NCBI GenBank assembly: GCA_902806595.1 | Contig: CADCXC010000009.1 | Location: forward strand, 1,302,001-1,366,000 | Direction of reading: 5' to 3' | Length of the DNA stretch: 64,000 nt | DNA from: Pyrenopolyporus hunteri | Lineage: Eukaryota > Ascomycota > Sordariomycetes > Xylariales > Hypoxylaceae | Part shown: positions 34,949 through 45,500 of the stretch, in pieces | How positions within the stretch are numbered: position 1 is the stretch's first letter | Layout of the letters: each line of letters starts with the position of its first letter | The notes under the pieces: generated by a model | What the model was told of the DNA's origin: nothing | Databases searched by the model: none | The model's input: the letters and a program-made list of their open reading frames with translations, nothing else | Translations under genes and position numbers: made by a program

Positions 34949-36245
34949 CTATAGCCTGTTCTCGCGCTCCCGCTCGACCTCGTACTTGAAGTCGAAGTAG
35001 CCCTTGTCGAAGTGGTGGATACGTACGTAGCCGTCCTCTCCGCCGCTGGCGTAGCCCCTGCCGGTAGGGTCCGCTGCTACTGTGTTCTGTGGTGGTATTG
35101 TTAGTTACGGGGAAGAGTGTTGAGGAGATTACTCCTAAGACAAAAAGCGAGGGGAGGGTGTGGCGTACCAAAGGACCGAAATGACCCCTTACACGACCGA
35201 TCTCGTCCTCGAAGATCTTGTGGTAGAAACGCGCCTCGAATTTTCCTTGCCGAGTAGAGGTTGTAGTGACATCCATAGCAGCCTGGCCACCACCTAAGAT
35301 GACGTAATCCTTCTTGGGGGTAATGCAGGCGCTGTTGAGCGGCGTGTCTGCGACGTATGTCTTGAGAGGTTCGAGATCGCGCGCGGCCATCAATCGGGCG
35401 GTCTTGTCCTTGGAGGCTGTTATGAAGTAGGTGCGGTCGGGCGACCACTGCAGGTCCGTTACTTGCATGTTGAGTTCGTGAACGGGGACGTTGTCGAGTT
35501 GTTCTCCAGTCTGAGTAGACGATTTCATTAGACACCTCCGCTCTTTTTACCTGCGGTCTCGGGGTTCTTGGCTTACCTTGGCGTCGTATTGCGACACGGA
35601 ACCATCCTCGTGTCCAGCAATAATGTACTTGTTCAAGTAACTCCAGCCAGCAACGGTGGCCTTGCTCTCATCGCACACAATAGTTAGGGCGCGCTCGTCG
35701 CTTTGCTCCGCATTGACGTCTGGTATGATATCTAGGACCACGATGGTACCCAGGTGGCCCATACGCTTCTCGGTGACGCCGAGGAGTTGGCGACCATCTT
35801 CGCTAAACTCGACGCGCTTGACCGCGGTCGGGAAGTCCCAGGTCTTAAGGCAACGGCCTGTCTTGATCTCCCATAGGCGGATGGTGTTGTCGGCGCTACC
35901 GCTCGCGATGAAGGTCGAGGTGGGGTCTACATCTACGGTCCAGATGGCACCCTGGTGACCCTTGTAAGTGCCCAGCCGCTCTCCGTTGTGCGAAAACCAC
36001 ACGCAAATCTGCTGGTCCTTCGATACGGAAAAGAGGAGATCGCCGTCGGGGTTGTATCTACGAGTAGAAGGGTGGATGGGTTAGTCTGGTGAGGTTCATC
36101 GCGGGGCAAGATTTCGTCTTATTCTGGTGGAAGCATACTTGATCTGGGTCAAGGCCCGTTCCTAGCGATGATTGTTAGTATGAGATGCGAATAATTCTAG
36201 ATGATAATATCTTCTTACATGGCCTGACAGGAGAATAGGTCTCAT
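34949..36245 (-). CDS. tif34: Translation initiation factor eIF3 subunit i (WD40 protein)
   Basis: Core subunit of eIF3, needed for mRNA recruitment to the 40S ribosome. Five exons: 36245-36219 (27 nt), 36161-36139 (23 nt), 36057-35577, 35510-35169 and 35086-34949. They give 336 aa, the normal length. The two mini-exons supply MRPILLSGH and ERALTQIK, and the join restores the conserved start MRPILLSGHERALTQIKYN. WD40 blades are visible: GDLLFSVSKDQQICVWFS, TFIASGSADNTIRLWEIK, YIIAGHEDGSVSQYD, TYFITASKDKTARLM, and YASGGEDGYVRIHHF. All introns have GT..AG ends. The gene ends in the usual charged ERERENRL tail. Confidence 0.96.
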
Positions 36246-37764
36246 TTTTACAGCGTCTTGGTATGTATCGGCGTTCCAAGACTGTACGTATGCGGTCACC
36301 AAATCTCGGGGTTGGTTGTATGGAGTTTTTGAATGATTTGTGCGTGGGGCAAGATTTTGCGGATTTTCTTCGATAACCTATCGGCGCCTGGACCCCACCT
36401 ATGTTACTCATAGGTAATCACGTGGATTACCTGGCATATAATATAGCGCTCTAGTACCTAGTCGCGACTGCCAATCACAGCTTCTAAGCACTTACGTACC
36501 AGGTACGCACGCTGGTTCCAGGTACTTAGGTACTTGAGCAAGTAATATCGGGCATGTACCTTACCTCCTTAGGTATTTAATTTACACGGCACCCTGTGAA
36601 AAGCGGAAGTGTCTACCAAACTGACTCTTCCCACGTTACAATGGGAACTAGAATAATAGGTAGAACGTCAAGTCCCATGGGGCATTGCTTCCGTATGAGA
36701 AATAGGCTAGACTATGCGATCAGGATATTTCTTGACTCATCTTATATCAAAGAACTTCTTTTGGCAGTTCGACTCAGCTCAAGAAAAAAAAAATCAACTT
36801 TTCGCTAAACATTTACCACCAACCATCAAAAAAAGCAAAAAGATTTAGACGAGCCTCTATTCGATATTTCTACTTACACAACATATAGAATATGGAGACT
36901 TCTTACAATAGCTTCTCACTCTTATCTCATTTTGAATATATCAAATTGTTTACTTGATTAATCTCCTTCTCTTTATCTCATATATTCGTCTTGCTTTCGT
37001 CCCTTTCTGGCCTTCAACTTGATGTACCCGACGTCAACAACCATTACTCGGGTCCTCCGTCGTACAATACGGTACTGCACTGTACCTGTACCCACTGCTC
37101 ATAGAGCGCCCTACAGTATATGTAGCAAAAAGCAAACTCTATCCATAGCGTGTTACCCGCGTTATGACTAGTCGCTTCGGGATAAGTCTATAATCCTCGG
37201 TCGGATCATTGGATACGGAAATAGACGGCACAGCTTCGGGGACTAAGAATTATGGCTCTGATACCTGTGGGACGTACCAACTGCAGCCGATGCCATGGCC
37301 TCATCCTTCGTCCTACAACCTCGAAAGCGGCAGGGTTGCGAAATAGTATACTGGGAGGTAGTATACGATATATACCAGGTAGACGGTTCATGCTCCGGCC
37401 TGTCATACACGATATAACTCGGCCACGCGTTACTCCGCTTTGCGGGTCCCGAAAAGCCTGCAGATTGTCGAGCTCTGTGTCGTCGAGCCGCTGTGTGTCG
37501 AGCTGCGAGCTGCCAATTCCGGCCCCAGCTCACGCAAATCCGTCATTTTTAACCCCCCGGATTTTAGCTTACCCACGACAACGTGCCCAACGCACAACGG
37601 GTCGTGCGATAACCAGCTCAGGGCTGTTTCGGTTGGGTTACACGACCACACGCTTATATACTCGTCTTTCATCAAGAACTCCGCAACGACATTGGTTACA
37701 TTACCCATTTACCTCGCCGTCGTCTGCCTCCTTTGCTAGGACTTTTTCCACAAGCTACCCCGCC
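36246..37764. other. Divergent promoter region between eIF3i and C1-THF synthase
   Basis: About 1.5 kb. The right third (37252-37764) is an uninterrupted frame joined to the C1-THF synthase start, discussed as a possible mitochondrial leader. A perfect TGACTCA lies at 36733-36739. Confidence 0.5.
36733..36739. promoter_or_regulatory. Candidate CpcA/Gcn4 site TGACTCA
   Basis: Perfect match to the palindromic bZIP site of the cross-pathway amino-acid control regulator. It lies about 490 bp from the eIF3i start and 1.03 kb from the C1-THF synthase start. A 7-bp match is expected by chance now and then, so this is weak. Confidence 0.3.
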
Positions 37765-40700
37765 ATGACCGCCATTAAGCTAGATGGCACGTCCATCGCG
37801 AAAAGGATTCGAGAGAGGCTCGCTGCCGAGATAGTCGAGAAGCAGAAGTCGAATCCCAAGTACCAGCCATCCCTTAAGATCATCCAAGGTTGGTCACTTG
37901 TCGTCTTCTCGCTACCCGGATGTGACAGGGGCTAACGTTGTTGACTCTTAGTTGGTGACCGTTCTGATTCTTGTGAGTCTTTTAATCCCGACTCCTTCCT
38001 CTTGGCTTGACTCAATTATCGTAAGCAAGCTGTGCCGCTAGCTAACAACCTCGCCTAGCGACATATGTTCGTATGAAGCTCAAGGCTGCTCAAGAGGTAC
38101 GAGTTCAAAATTTGATATGTACATCGTGTCCCACTTATAATACCCCTATCCTAACCATTATGACTCACAAAAGGCCAATATCACCTGCGAGCTCTTACAT
38201 TTCCCGGAGGATGTCACCGAGGCCGAGCTCTTGGCGCAGTTGCTCGTCCTAAACAATGACCCTGCGGTGTACGGCATCCTAGTCCAGCTGCCTCTACCCA
38301 AGCACATTAATGAGTATACCATTACTTCCGCCGTCGCGGATGAGAAGGATGTTGATGGTTTTGGGACCACGAATATTGGCGAGCTCGCTAAGAAGGGTGG
38401 CCACCCATTCTTCGTCCCCTGCACTCCTAAGGGAGTCATGGTCCTCTTGGAGGAAGCGGGCGTACAGCTAAAGGGCAAGGACGCCGTCGTACTTGGCCGG
38501 AGCGATATTGTCGGAAGCCCAGTTAGTTACTTATTGAAGAATGCCGACGCAACCGTCACCGTCTGTCATTCTAAGACTCAAGGCATCGAAGAGAAGTTGA
38601 AGAAGGCAGATATTGTTGTTGCTGCTATCGGCCAACCCGCCTTTGTAAAAGGAGAATGGCTCAAGCCCGGCGCCGTGGTTATCGATGTCGGGACCAACTA
38701 CATCCCTGATGCGTCTAAGAAGTCGGGGCAACGGCTGGTAGGTGACGTTGAATTTGAGTCAGCCTCCCAGGTTGCTTCCTACATCACCCCAGTTCCGGGT
38801 GGCGTCGGTCCCATGACCGTTGCTATGCTATTGCAGAATGTCGTTGACGCAACTTCGATGTATTTTGAGCGGCAAAAGCAAAGGCGTATTGTCCCTCTCC
38901 CTCTCAACCTACGTACCCCCGTCCCCTCGGATATTGAGGTCTCCAGGTCACAGCCGCCGAAACCTATCACACGAGTCGCGCAGGAGGTCGGCATTGCTCA
39001 CCACGAATTGGAGCCCTATGGCGCCCACAAAGCCAAGGTTGATCTCACCCTGTTAAAGCGACTAGAGCACCGTAAAAACGGTCGCTATGTTGTTGTTACG
39101 GGCATTACTCCCACTCCATTAGGCGAAGGAAAATCTACCACAACCGTGGGGCTGGCTCAAGCACTTGGTGCTCACCTGGGCCGCCTTACTTTCGCCAACG
39201 TCAGACAGCCCAGCCAGGGTCCTACTTTCGGTATCAAAGGAGGTGCAGCTGGCGGTGGATACAGCCAGGTCATACCCATGGACGAGTTCAACATGCATCT
39301 GACTGGCGACATACATGCTATTACAGCAGCTAACAACCTTCTCGCCGCCGCCATCGAAACCCGTATGTTCCACGAAAACACACAGAAGGATGGTCCCCTC
39401 TACCGAAGGCTAGTACCGACCAAGAACGGCAAGAGGGCTTTTGCGCCAGTCATGTTCCGACGACTAAAGAAGTTAGGGATTGACAAGACCGACCCCAACG
39501 AGCTCACTGAGGATGAGATCCACCGGTTCGCTAGGCTAGACATTGACCCGGAGACTATTACATGGAGGCGTGTGCTAGACGTAAACGATCGCCACTTGCG
39601 CGGCGTTACCGTCGGTATCGCGCCAACCGAAAAAGGGCAGAGCCGGAATACCGGGTTCGATATCTCCGTTGCTAGCGAGTGCATGGCTATCCTTGCGATG
39701 AGCACAAGTCTTGCAGATATGCGAGAAAGGTTAGGCCGAATGGTCGTCGCTACGTCGAGGTCGGGAGACCCGGTTACCTGCGACGATATAGGAGCTGGAG
39801 GTGCCCTGACGGCTCTTATGAAGGATGCTATCAAGCCGAACTTGATGCAGACGCTGGAGGGAACACCCGTATTCGTACATGCTGGTCCTTTCGCCAACAT
39901 TAGCATTGGCAACAGCTCTATCCTTGCCGATAAGATGGCCCTCAAACTGGCGGGTACCGAGCCGGACGAGGACTACGACGCCAAGGCCGGGTTTGCCGTC
40001 ACTGAGGCTGGTTTCGACTTCACCATGGGCGGTGAACGATTTTTCAACATCAAGTGCCGTGCCTCTGGCCTAGTCCCCGACGTAGTTGTTATTGTTGCTA
40101 CCGTTCGCGCTTTGAAGGTGCATGGTGGCGGGCCCCCCATCGCCCCTGGTGCACCATTAGACCCCGTGTACAAGGAAGAGAATGTGGAGATCCTGCGAAA
40201 CGGCTGTGTCAACCTCAAGAAGCACATTGCAAACGCTAAGTCTTACGGCTGCCCGGTTGTTGTTGCTATCAACAAGTTCGCCACGGACACCGACGCTGAG
40301 ATTGCGGTCTTACGAGAAGAAGCCATCGCTGCCGGCGCTGAAGACGCTATCCTAGCGAACCACTGGGCCGAGGGTGGAAAGGGCGCGGTAGACCTTGCCA
40401 AAGGGGTAATCGCCGCCTCTGAAAAGCCTAAAGACTTCAAGCTACTATACGATGTGAACGAAGGTACTGTTCAGCAGCGTATGGAAGCGATCTGCCAGAA
40501 AATGTATGGCGCCTCCGCTGTCGAGTTCAGCGAGCTGGCTCAGAAGAAGATCGACACATACACGAAACAGGGCTTTGGAAATCTCCCGATTTGCATCGCC
40601 AAGACGCAATATTCCCTCTCTCACGACCCGGATCTCAAGGGCGCGCCAACCGGCTTCACTGTACCGATAAGGGATGTGAGAATGGCTGCCGGCGCTGGCT

Positions 40701-40875
40701 ATTTGTAAGTGTACCCGTCGTAAACCACCCCATGACGGGCTTGTCACCTAACTAAACTTTAAACAGGTACGCTCTTGCTGCTGACATCCAGACAATACCC
40801 GGCCTTCCCACCGCTCCGGGGTACTTGAATGTCGACGTTGATACCGAAACGGGCGAAATCGACGGGCTTTTCTAG
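37765..40875 (+). CDS. ade3: C1-tetrahydrofolate synthase (trifunctional)
   Basis: Catalyses methylene-THF dehydrogenase, methenyl-THF cyclohydrolase and formyl-THF synthetase steps, supplying one-carbon units for purines and thymidylate. Five exons: 37765-37888, 37952-37972 (21 nt), 38059-38096 (38 nt), 38174-40704 and 40767-40875, giving 940 aa. Dehydrogenase/cyclohydrolase domain (about 1-300): TYVRMKLKAAQEANI (YxxxK), GRSDIVGSPVSYLLKN, and PVPGGVGPMTVAMLL. Synthetase domain (about 310-940): TPTPLGEGKSTTTVGLAQAL (nucleotide-binding loop), then GFDISVASECMAILA and PVTCDDIGAGGAL. The end PGLPTAPGYLNVDVD is the family's usual C-terminus. The start MTAIKLDG is the conserved cytosolic one. The frame stays open 171 codons upstream, with a mitochondrial-like sequence, so a longer isoform is possible. 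Comparable to yeast ADE3/MIS1 and human MTHFD1. Confidence 0.96.
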
Positions 40876-41581
40876 ACGCACCAAGCCGTTTGTGTTGCTA
40901 CATTTATACCTTAGATCAGTATATATGAGCATAGACACAATACAATACAATAGAATCTAAATTCGATATAGGGGGGAGTTGGTGTATGAGCTTCAACGGA
41001 TTCAACCAGGTTGGGGCATTGCATTTGGGGGTAGTAGACTGGGACATGGTGACCTGACGATGATGGGTCAGCATCGGCGTTTATTATACATGATACCTTC
41101 AACAGCGATGTATGCCATAAGACTACCTACCTACCTATCTACTAAGGACGTACTCGGTCTAAAGTAAGAAATTCGAGGCGATGAATGAATTCCCAGGCTA
41201 CTGGTTCATTACTGCTGTGATTGTCTATAGGTACCTCCTAGCACGTAACTCTACACAATATAGATGCTAAACTACCTATGTACCTAGGTAGTTATTGTAG
41301 GGACTGGAAGGCATTTACTGCGACACGCTTCGTGCCGTTCTACTGACGCGATACCCCCATCGCGAATATCTAATCCCGAACTTATATCACGATGAAGTTC
41401 AGTAGATGGAAGTAGTAAAGATTATTGACTAGCTTTAACCAACACCAGCATCACATCACGCTCACTACTTAAATAGTGGCTCTGGCCCGTCCTGCATCTC
41501 CCAACTAATCAACCAATCAACCAACCAACTAACCATTGATCTGCTCGCGTTACCCTTGCTTGCCTGCTTACTATCTCATCG

Positions 41582-41618
41582 ACTCACTCACTCACTCACT
41601 CACCCGCTCGCTCGCTCG
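41582..41618 (+). repeat. CACT and CGCT simple repeats
   Basis: Five ACTC units followed by four GCTC units, in pyrimidine-rich DNA. Confidence 0.85.
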
Positions 41619-42381
41619 TTTCCTCGCTCTTGTACGTTCACTCTTTTCCCTAGGTACATACCCAGGTGGGTTATAGGTAGGTACTCTTCCGAACATCACT
41701 TCTTCAAGACTCATTTATTTAATTTTCTCAACTCTTCTACATATACGATATGCCACGGTACGGTATAGTACGCTACGGTACAATACGGATGGTATTATTC
41801 CCGCGCGTCCACGCCTACCAGCCGGAAATTTTCTTCGAAAGAACATGACGCTTTGTATGAGTACCTAGGCAACGCGTGGGTATGCCTATGTACCTAAGTA
41901 AACAGACCTTTCGATATTTCTTCCCTTTCCTTTCCTTTCCTTTTCTGTTCCGTTGTTCCATTTCCAGTTCCATTTCCATTCCCTTATCGCCGCCGCCATG
42001 TTGGGGCGCTACACGCCATGCACAAGCCAAGCCAAGCCAAGCCGAATTTTGGAATGCCGGTATTAAGTAGATAGATAGATAGATAAGAAAAAGAAGAAAG
42101 TAGAAGGAAGAGAGAAAAGTTAAGTGCCAGATGGTGCGCTATCACATATCACAGTGCCGTTTGGCGTCTGGTTCGGTATCCACGTCTATTTCCTAGGAGA
42201 AACAGACGAAGATGATGATAATCGGGAAGGGGTTGGGGGAAGATGTCATATCTCGTGAAATCGTTGAGCTCGTCCGTCTGTCCGTCCGGCCTTTCTCGCG
42301 CTTTTGTCTTCCTTCTGGGATATCACTTTGCTGGGAAACATGATTTGATTCGATTGAATAAGTCCTAAGGATCTATTAAAT

Positions 42382-42406
42382 GGGTAGGTAGGTAGGTAGG
42401 TAGGTA
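42382..42406 (+). repeat. TAGG microsatellite
   Basis: Six GTAG units in the 3' flank of the FHL1-like gene. Confidence 0.9.
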
Positions 42407-42560
42407 AAGTCTGAAGCAAGGATATAAGTGCAAGTACAGGGGATGCCAAAGAGGTGCTGATTTCCTGGTAGAAGTCCATCATATAACCGTCGTCTTAGGT
42501 AAATAATACAAAGGCCAAAACCGTACGGGGTATATTTCCAGTTAGCCATTTGTGTTATGC

Positions 42561-45500
42561 TCATGCTGAGGACAAAGCCGGTTTCTTGGCCTCGGGCTGC
42601 TCTGAGCTTAAGCTCCCGGGTCCTTCGTCCAGGTGTCTCTTCTGGCCGGCAATCTGGTCGACAACCCCTGCACTTGGTGGCGCCGGGCTACACATATTGA
42701 GTGCTGGTGAAGGCGTAATGGGCTTAGCAGTCAGCTCGGGTTGTTCGGCGCTACCATTACTATTACCATTACCATTACCGTGTCCGTCATCGCGCAGTCT
42801 CTTATGCCCTATTTGATCAACGACACCTGCGCTAGGTGGCGCTGGCGTGGACATATTTGGGGTCGCCGTAGGCGTGGGAGCTTTGACCGGCTCCAATTTC
42901 TCGACGGCTCTATTGCCGTTACCGAACGCCTCGTCGTGCGGTCGCTTATGTCCTGTTATTTGATCGAGCACACCCGCGCTTGGTGGCGCCGGGCTTGACA
43001 CATTATGCGTTGGGGCTGGTACGCTCGAAATTGGCGTACCCGCCGAATCCTTACGGACGACAGGGGGTCGGGATATTGAATTCATCCCTGGACGTGCGAT
43101 GCCCATTGGACTTGGCCGTTGGATCGAGACACCTGGGCGCGGGACTGATAGTGGTGTCGGCCTTGCCATCGTCGCTGGCGTAGTCTGGGAGGGCTGCGAG
43201 CCGGGCGTACTCGATACCGCTCCTTGGCTAGTTTGAGAGGCGCCTGTCGTAGGCGTAGGTGGTTGGGCCGGAGCTGGTGATGCTGACGGGGCTTGTCGCG
43301 GGACCTGTTGTGCAGGTTGAGCCGTCGACGTTGGCGTGGATGGTGGATGCTGGAGGTTATGCGCTCTGCGCGCATCCGCGATGATCTGCGTAACGGATTT
43401 GACCATTAACCTGTCTGCTTCCTCCCACCCTTGAATTGGACCGTTATTTGGTAAGCCTTGGGCCCGGCTGATGGCCAAGTCAACAATTGCGTCCGCCTGA
43501 TCCGTCTTCTTCTTCAGAGCGGCAACCATATTGTCTCTGAAATTCTTGACCCTACGTTGTATTTCGGCCTCTAGGGTAGGTGCAGGCGCTGGACTTGGGG
43601 TGGGTACACTCGGAGTCGGGGTCGACTTCGCAGCACTAGCTGCTGCCGGAGCAGGAGAAGCGGACGACGCCTGTTGTTTTCGTTTCGCTTGCATCTCGCT
43701 AATCATTTTTTGCACCGCATTTACCAGCGTTTTCTCGGCCGATTCGAACGCAGGAGGCACATTAGTTTGAGGAGGCAATCCTCGCGCACGGCTTATGGCG
43801 GAATCTATAATTTGCGCAGCGTGAGTGGTTTGCTTCGAGATGACACTCAACATGTTTGCTCTAAACTGGGCAATAGCTCTCTCAATTTCCGGCGACAGGG
43901 GTTGCGGCACCGCACTATTGGCTACATTTGGGACTGGTGGTTGCTGGTATTGTGTTGAAGGCTGCGCTATAGACTGTTGGATTGGCGGTGCGGGTGGTGC
44001 GGGTGATGTATGTGGATTTTGAACTGCGGGCGCTTCTGATTTGATGGGAATACTGTTTTGAGGAGGCGGTTTTGCGTAAGGCGAACTGTATGTAGTCTGC
44101 TGAGCGTTTTGAGGTTGCCTGGAGAGATATCCGGGGGGCAGTTGCGCAGGTGCCGGGCTTTGTGCCGAGTAAACTGGCTGGACAACCGGTTGAGATGATG
44201 GCGTCGAAAGGGGCTGCGGGGGATGGGATGCGGGAGGCTGATATCCCGGATGCATCGACTTCGCGTCGTGACCATAGTTTGGTAGGTTATGGCCGTAGTT
44301 GAAATTGCCCCCGGGTAAGTAGGAGCCGTTCTGATAATACTGTGACGCTAGGTGAGAGTGAAGATGCGCCGACCCAAGTTGGCGATCAGGGGAGGTTGCT
44401 TTACGCTTCTTTCCTGCGTCGAGTTCGACACCGGGAACCCGAGACCACAGCCCGGTACCCTCGGCCTTCTTAAAAGCTTCGTTTCCGATTAAGTTGTGGC
44501 GGACACTACTTTCCCACCCTTTTGTCTCAGCAGAGAAGTAGAACCATGGATACTTCGACATGATCCTTTTGTATATTTGTTTCAGGGTCAGACCATCTGG
44601 GGGTCCATTGGTCAAAGCCTCGTCAATAAGGACGCCGTAATTCTTAGTGGGTTTCTGTAGTTGCTCTTCGGTGAAGTCCTCCTTTCGGAGTTCTAAAGGC
44701 GGCGACTTAGGCCGGACCTTCTTCTCCTTCTTTTCCCTCGCTCGCCTCTCAGCCTCGGACCCTTCTTCGCCTTCCTCCCTCGGTCTTCGCTTATTATACT
44801 TCCTCTTCTCTGGCTTCTCTCCGTCCTCGGGGAGAGGATTTTTCCTAGGGCGGCCCACCGGCCGTTTGATCTTCTCACTCTGCCCTTGTGGATCTTGAGG
44901 AAGAGTCTTTTTAGACGTTTCTTGCATCTGCTTCTTAAGCAGACGCCGTTCCCTCTTCGACATAATCCCGTCTTTGGGTGGCCGGCCTGGACCACGGCGC
45001 TTTGGCATTTCGGCATTTGCGAGTTGTTCTTGAGGCATATCCTGAGCTTCAGCCGAGTCAATCACATCAGCACTATGATCGTTCGCCTCGTCAGAGGGAG
45101 GCTCGGCGGCTTCTTGCTCTCCGTCACCCTCATCGGATTCGATGACTGGGGTCGGCACGTTCTCGATTTCCGACAGTTCCTCACTTGTGTCCTGAAAGTT
45201 CTCGTGGTCGGAGTGTTCGAAATCGAAGCTCATCTCCTTGCCTCCGATAGACATACGCTTACTCGAAGTCTCCTCCTCATGATACTCCTCGCCACCCGTC
45301 TTACCCTGTTGAACGCCGTTAATGACAAATGTGAATTCGACATCTTTAATTTGAAGTCGATCTCCGCTTCTAAGAGTGACTGGGTCATCTAGGCCGTAGT
45401 GCGTATCATCGCAGAAGAATCCGTTCTTGTGGAGGGCGACAGCTTCGAAAACGCCCCTCTTCTCGTTGAACTCGATTTTAAGATGTTGCCTCGAAATACC

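Larger units (their letters stand above)
40876..42560. other. Convergent intergenic region with promoter-like and repeat DNA
   Basis: Lies between the 3' ends of C1-THF synthase and the FHL1-like gene. It contains CAAC-rich, CACT/CGCT-repeat and pyrimidine-rich DNA at 41505-41740 that resembles a promoter and leader. Overlapping TACGGTA repeats lie at 41755-41790 and a TAGG microsatellite at 42382-42406. No protein-coding gene is supportable. Confidence 0.45.
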
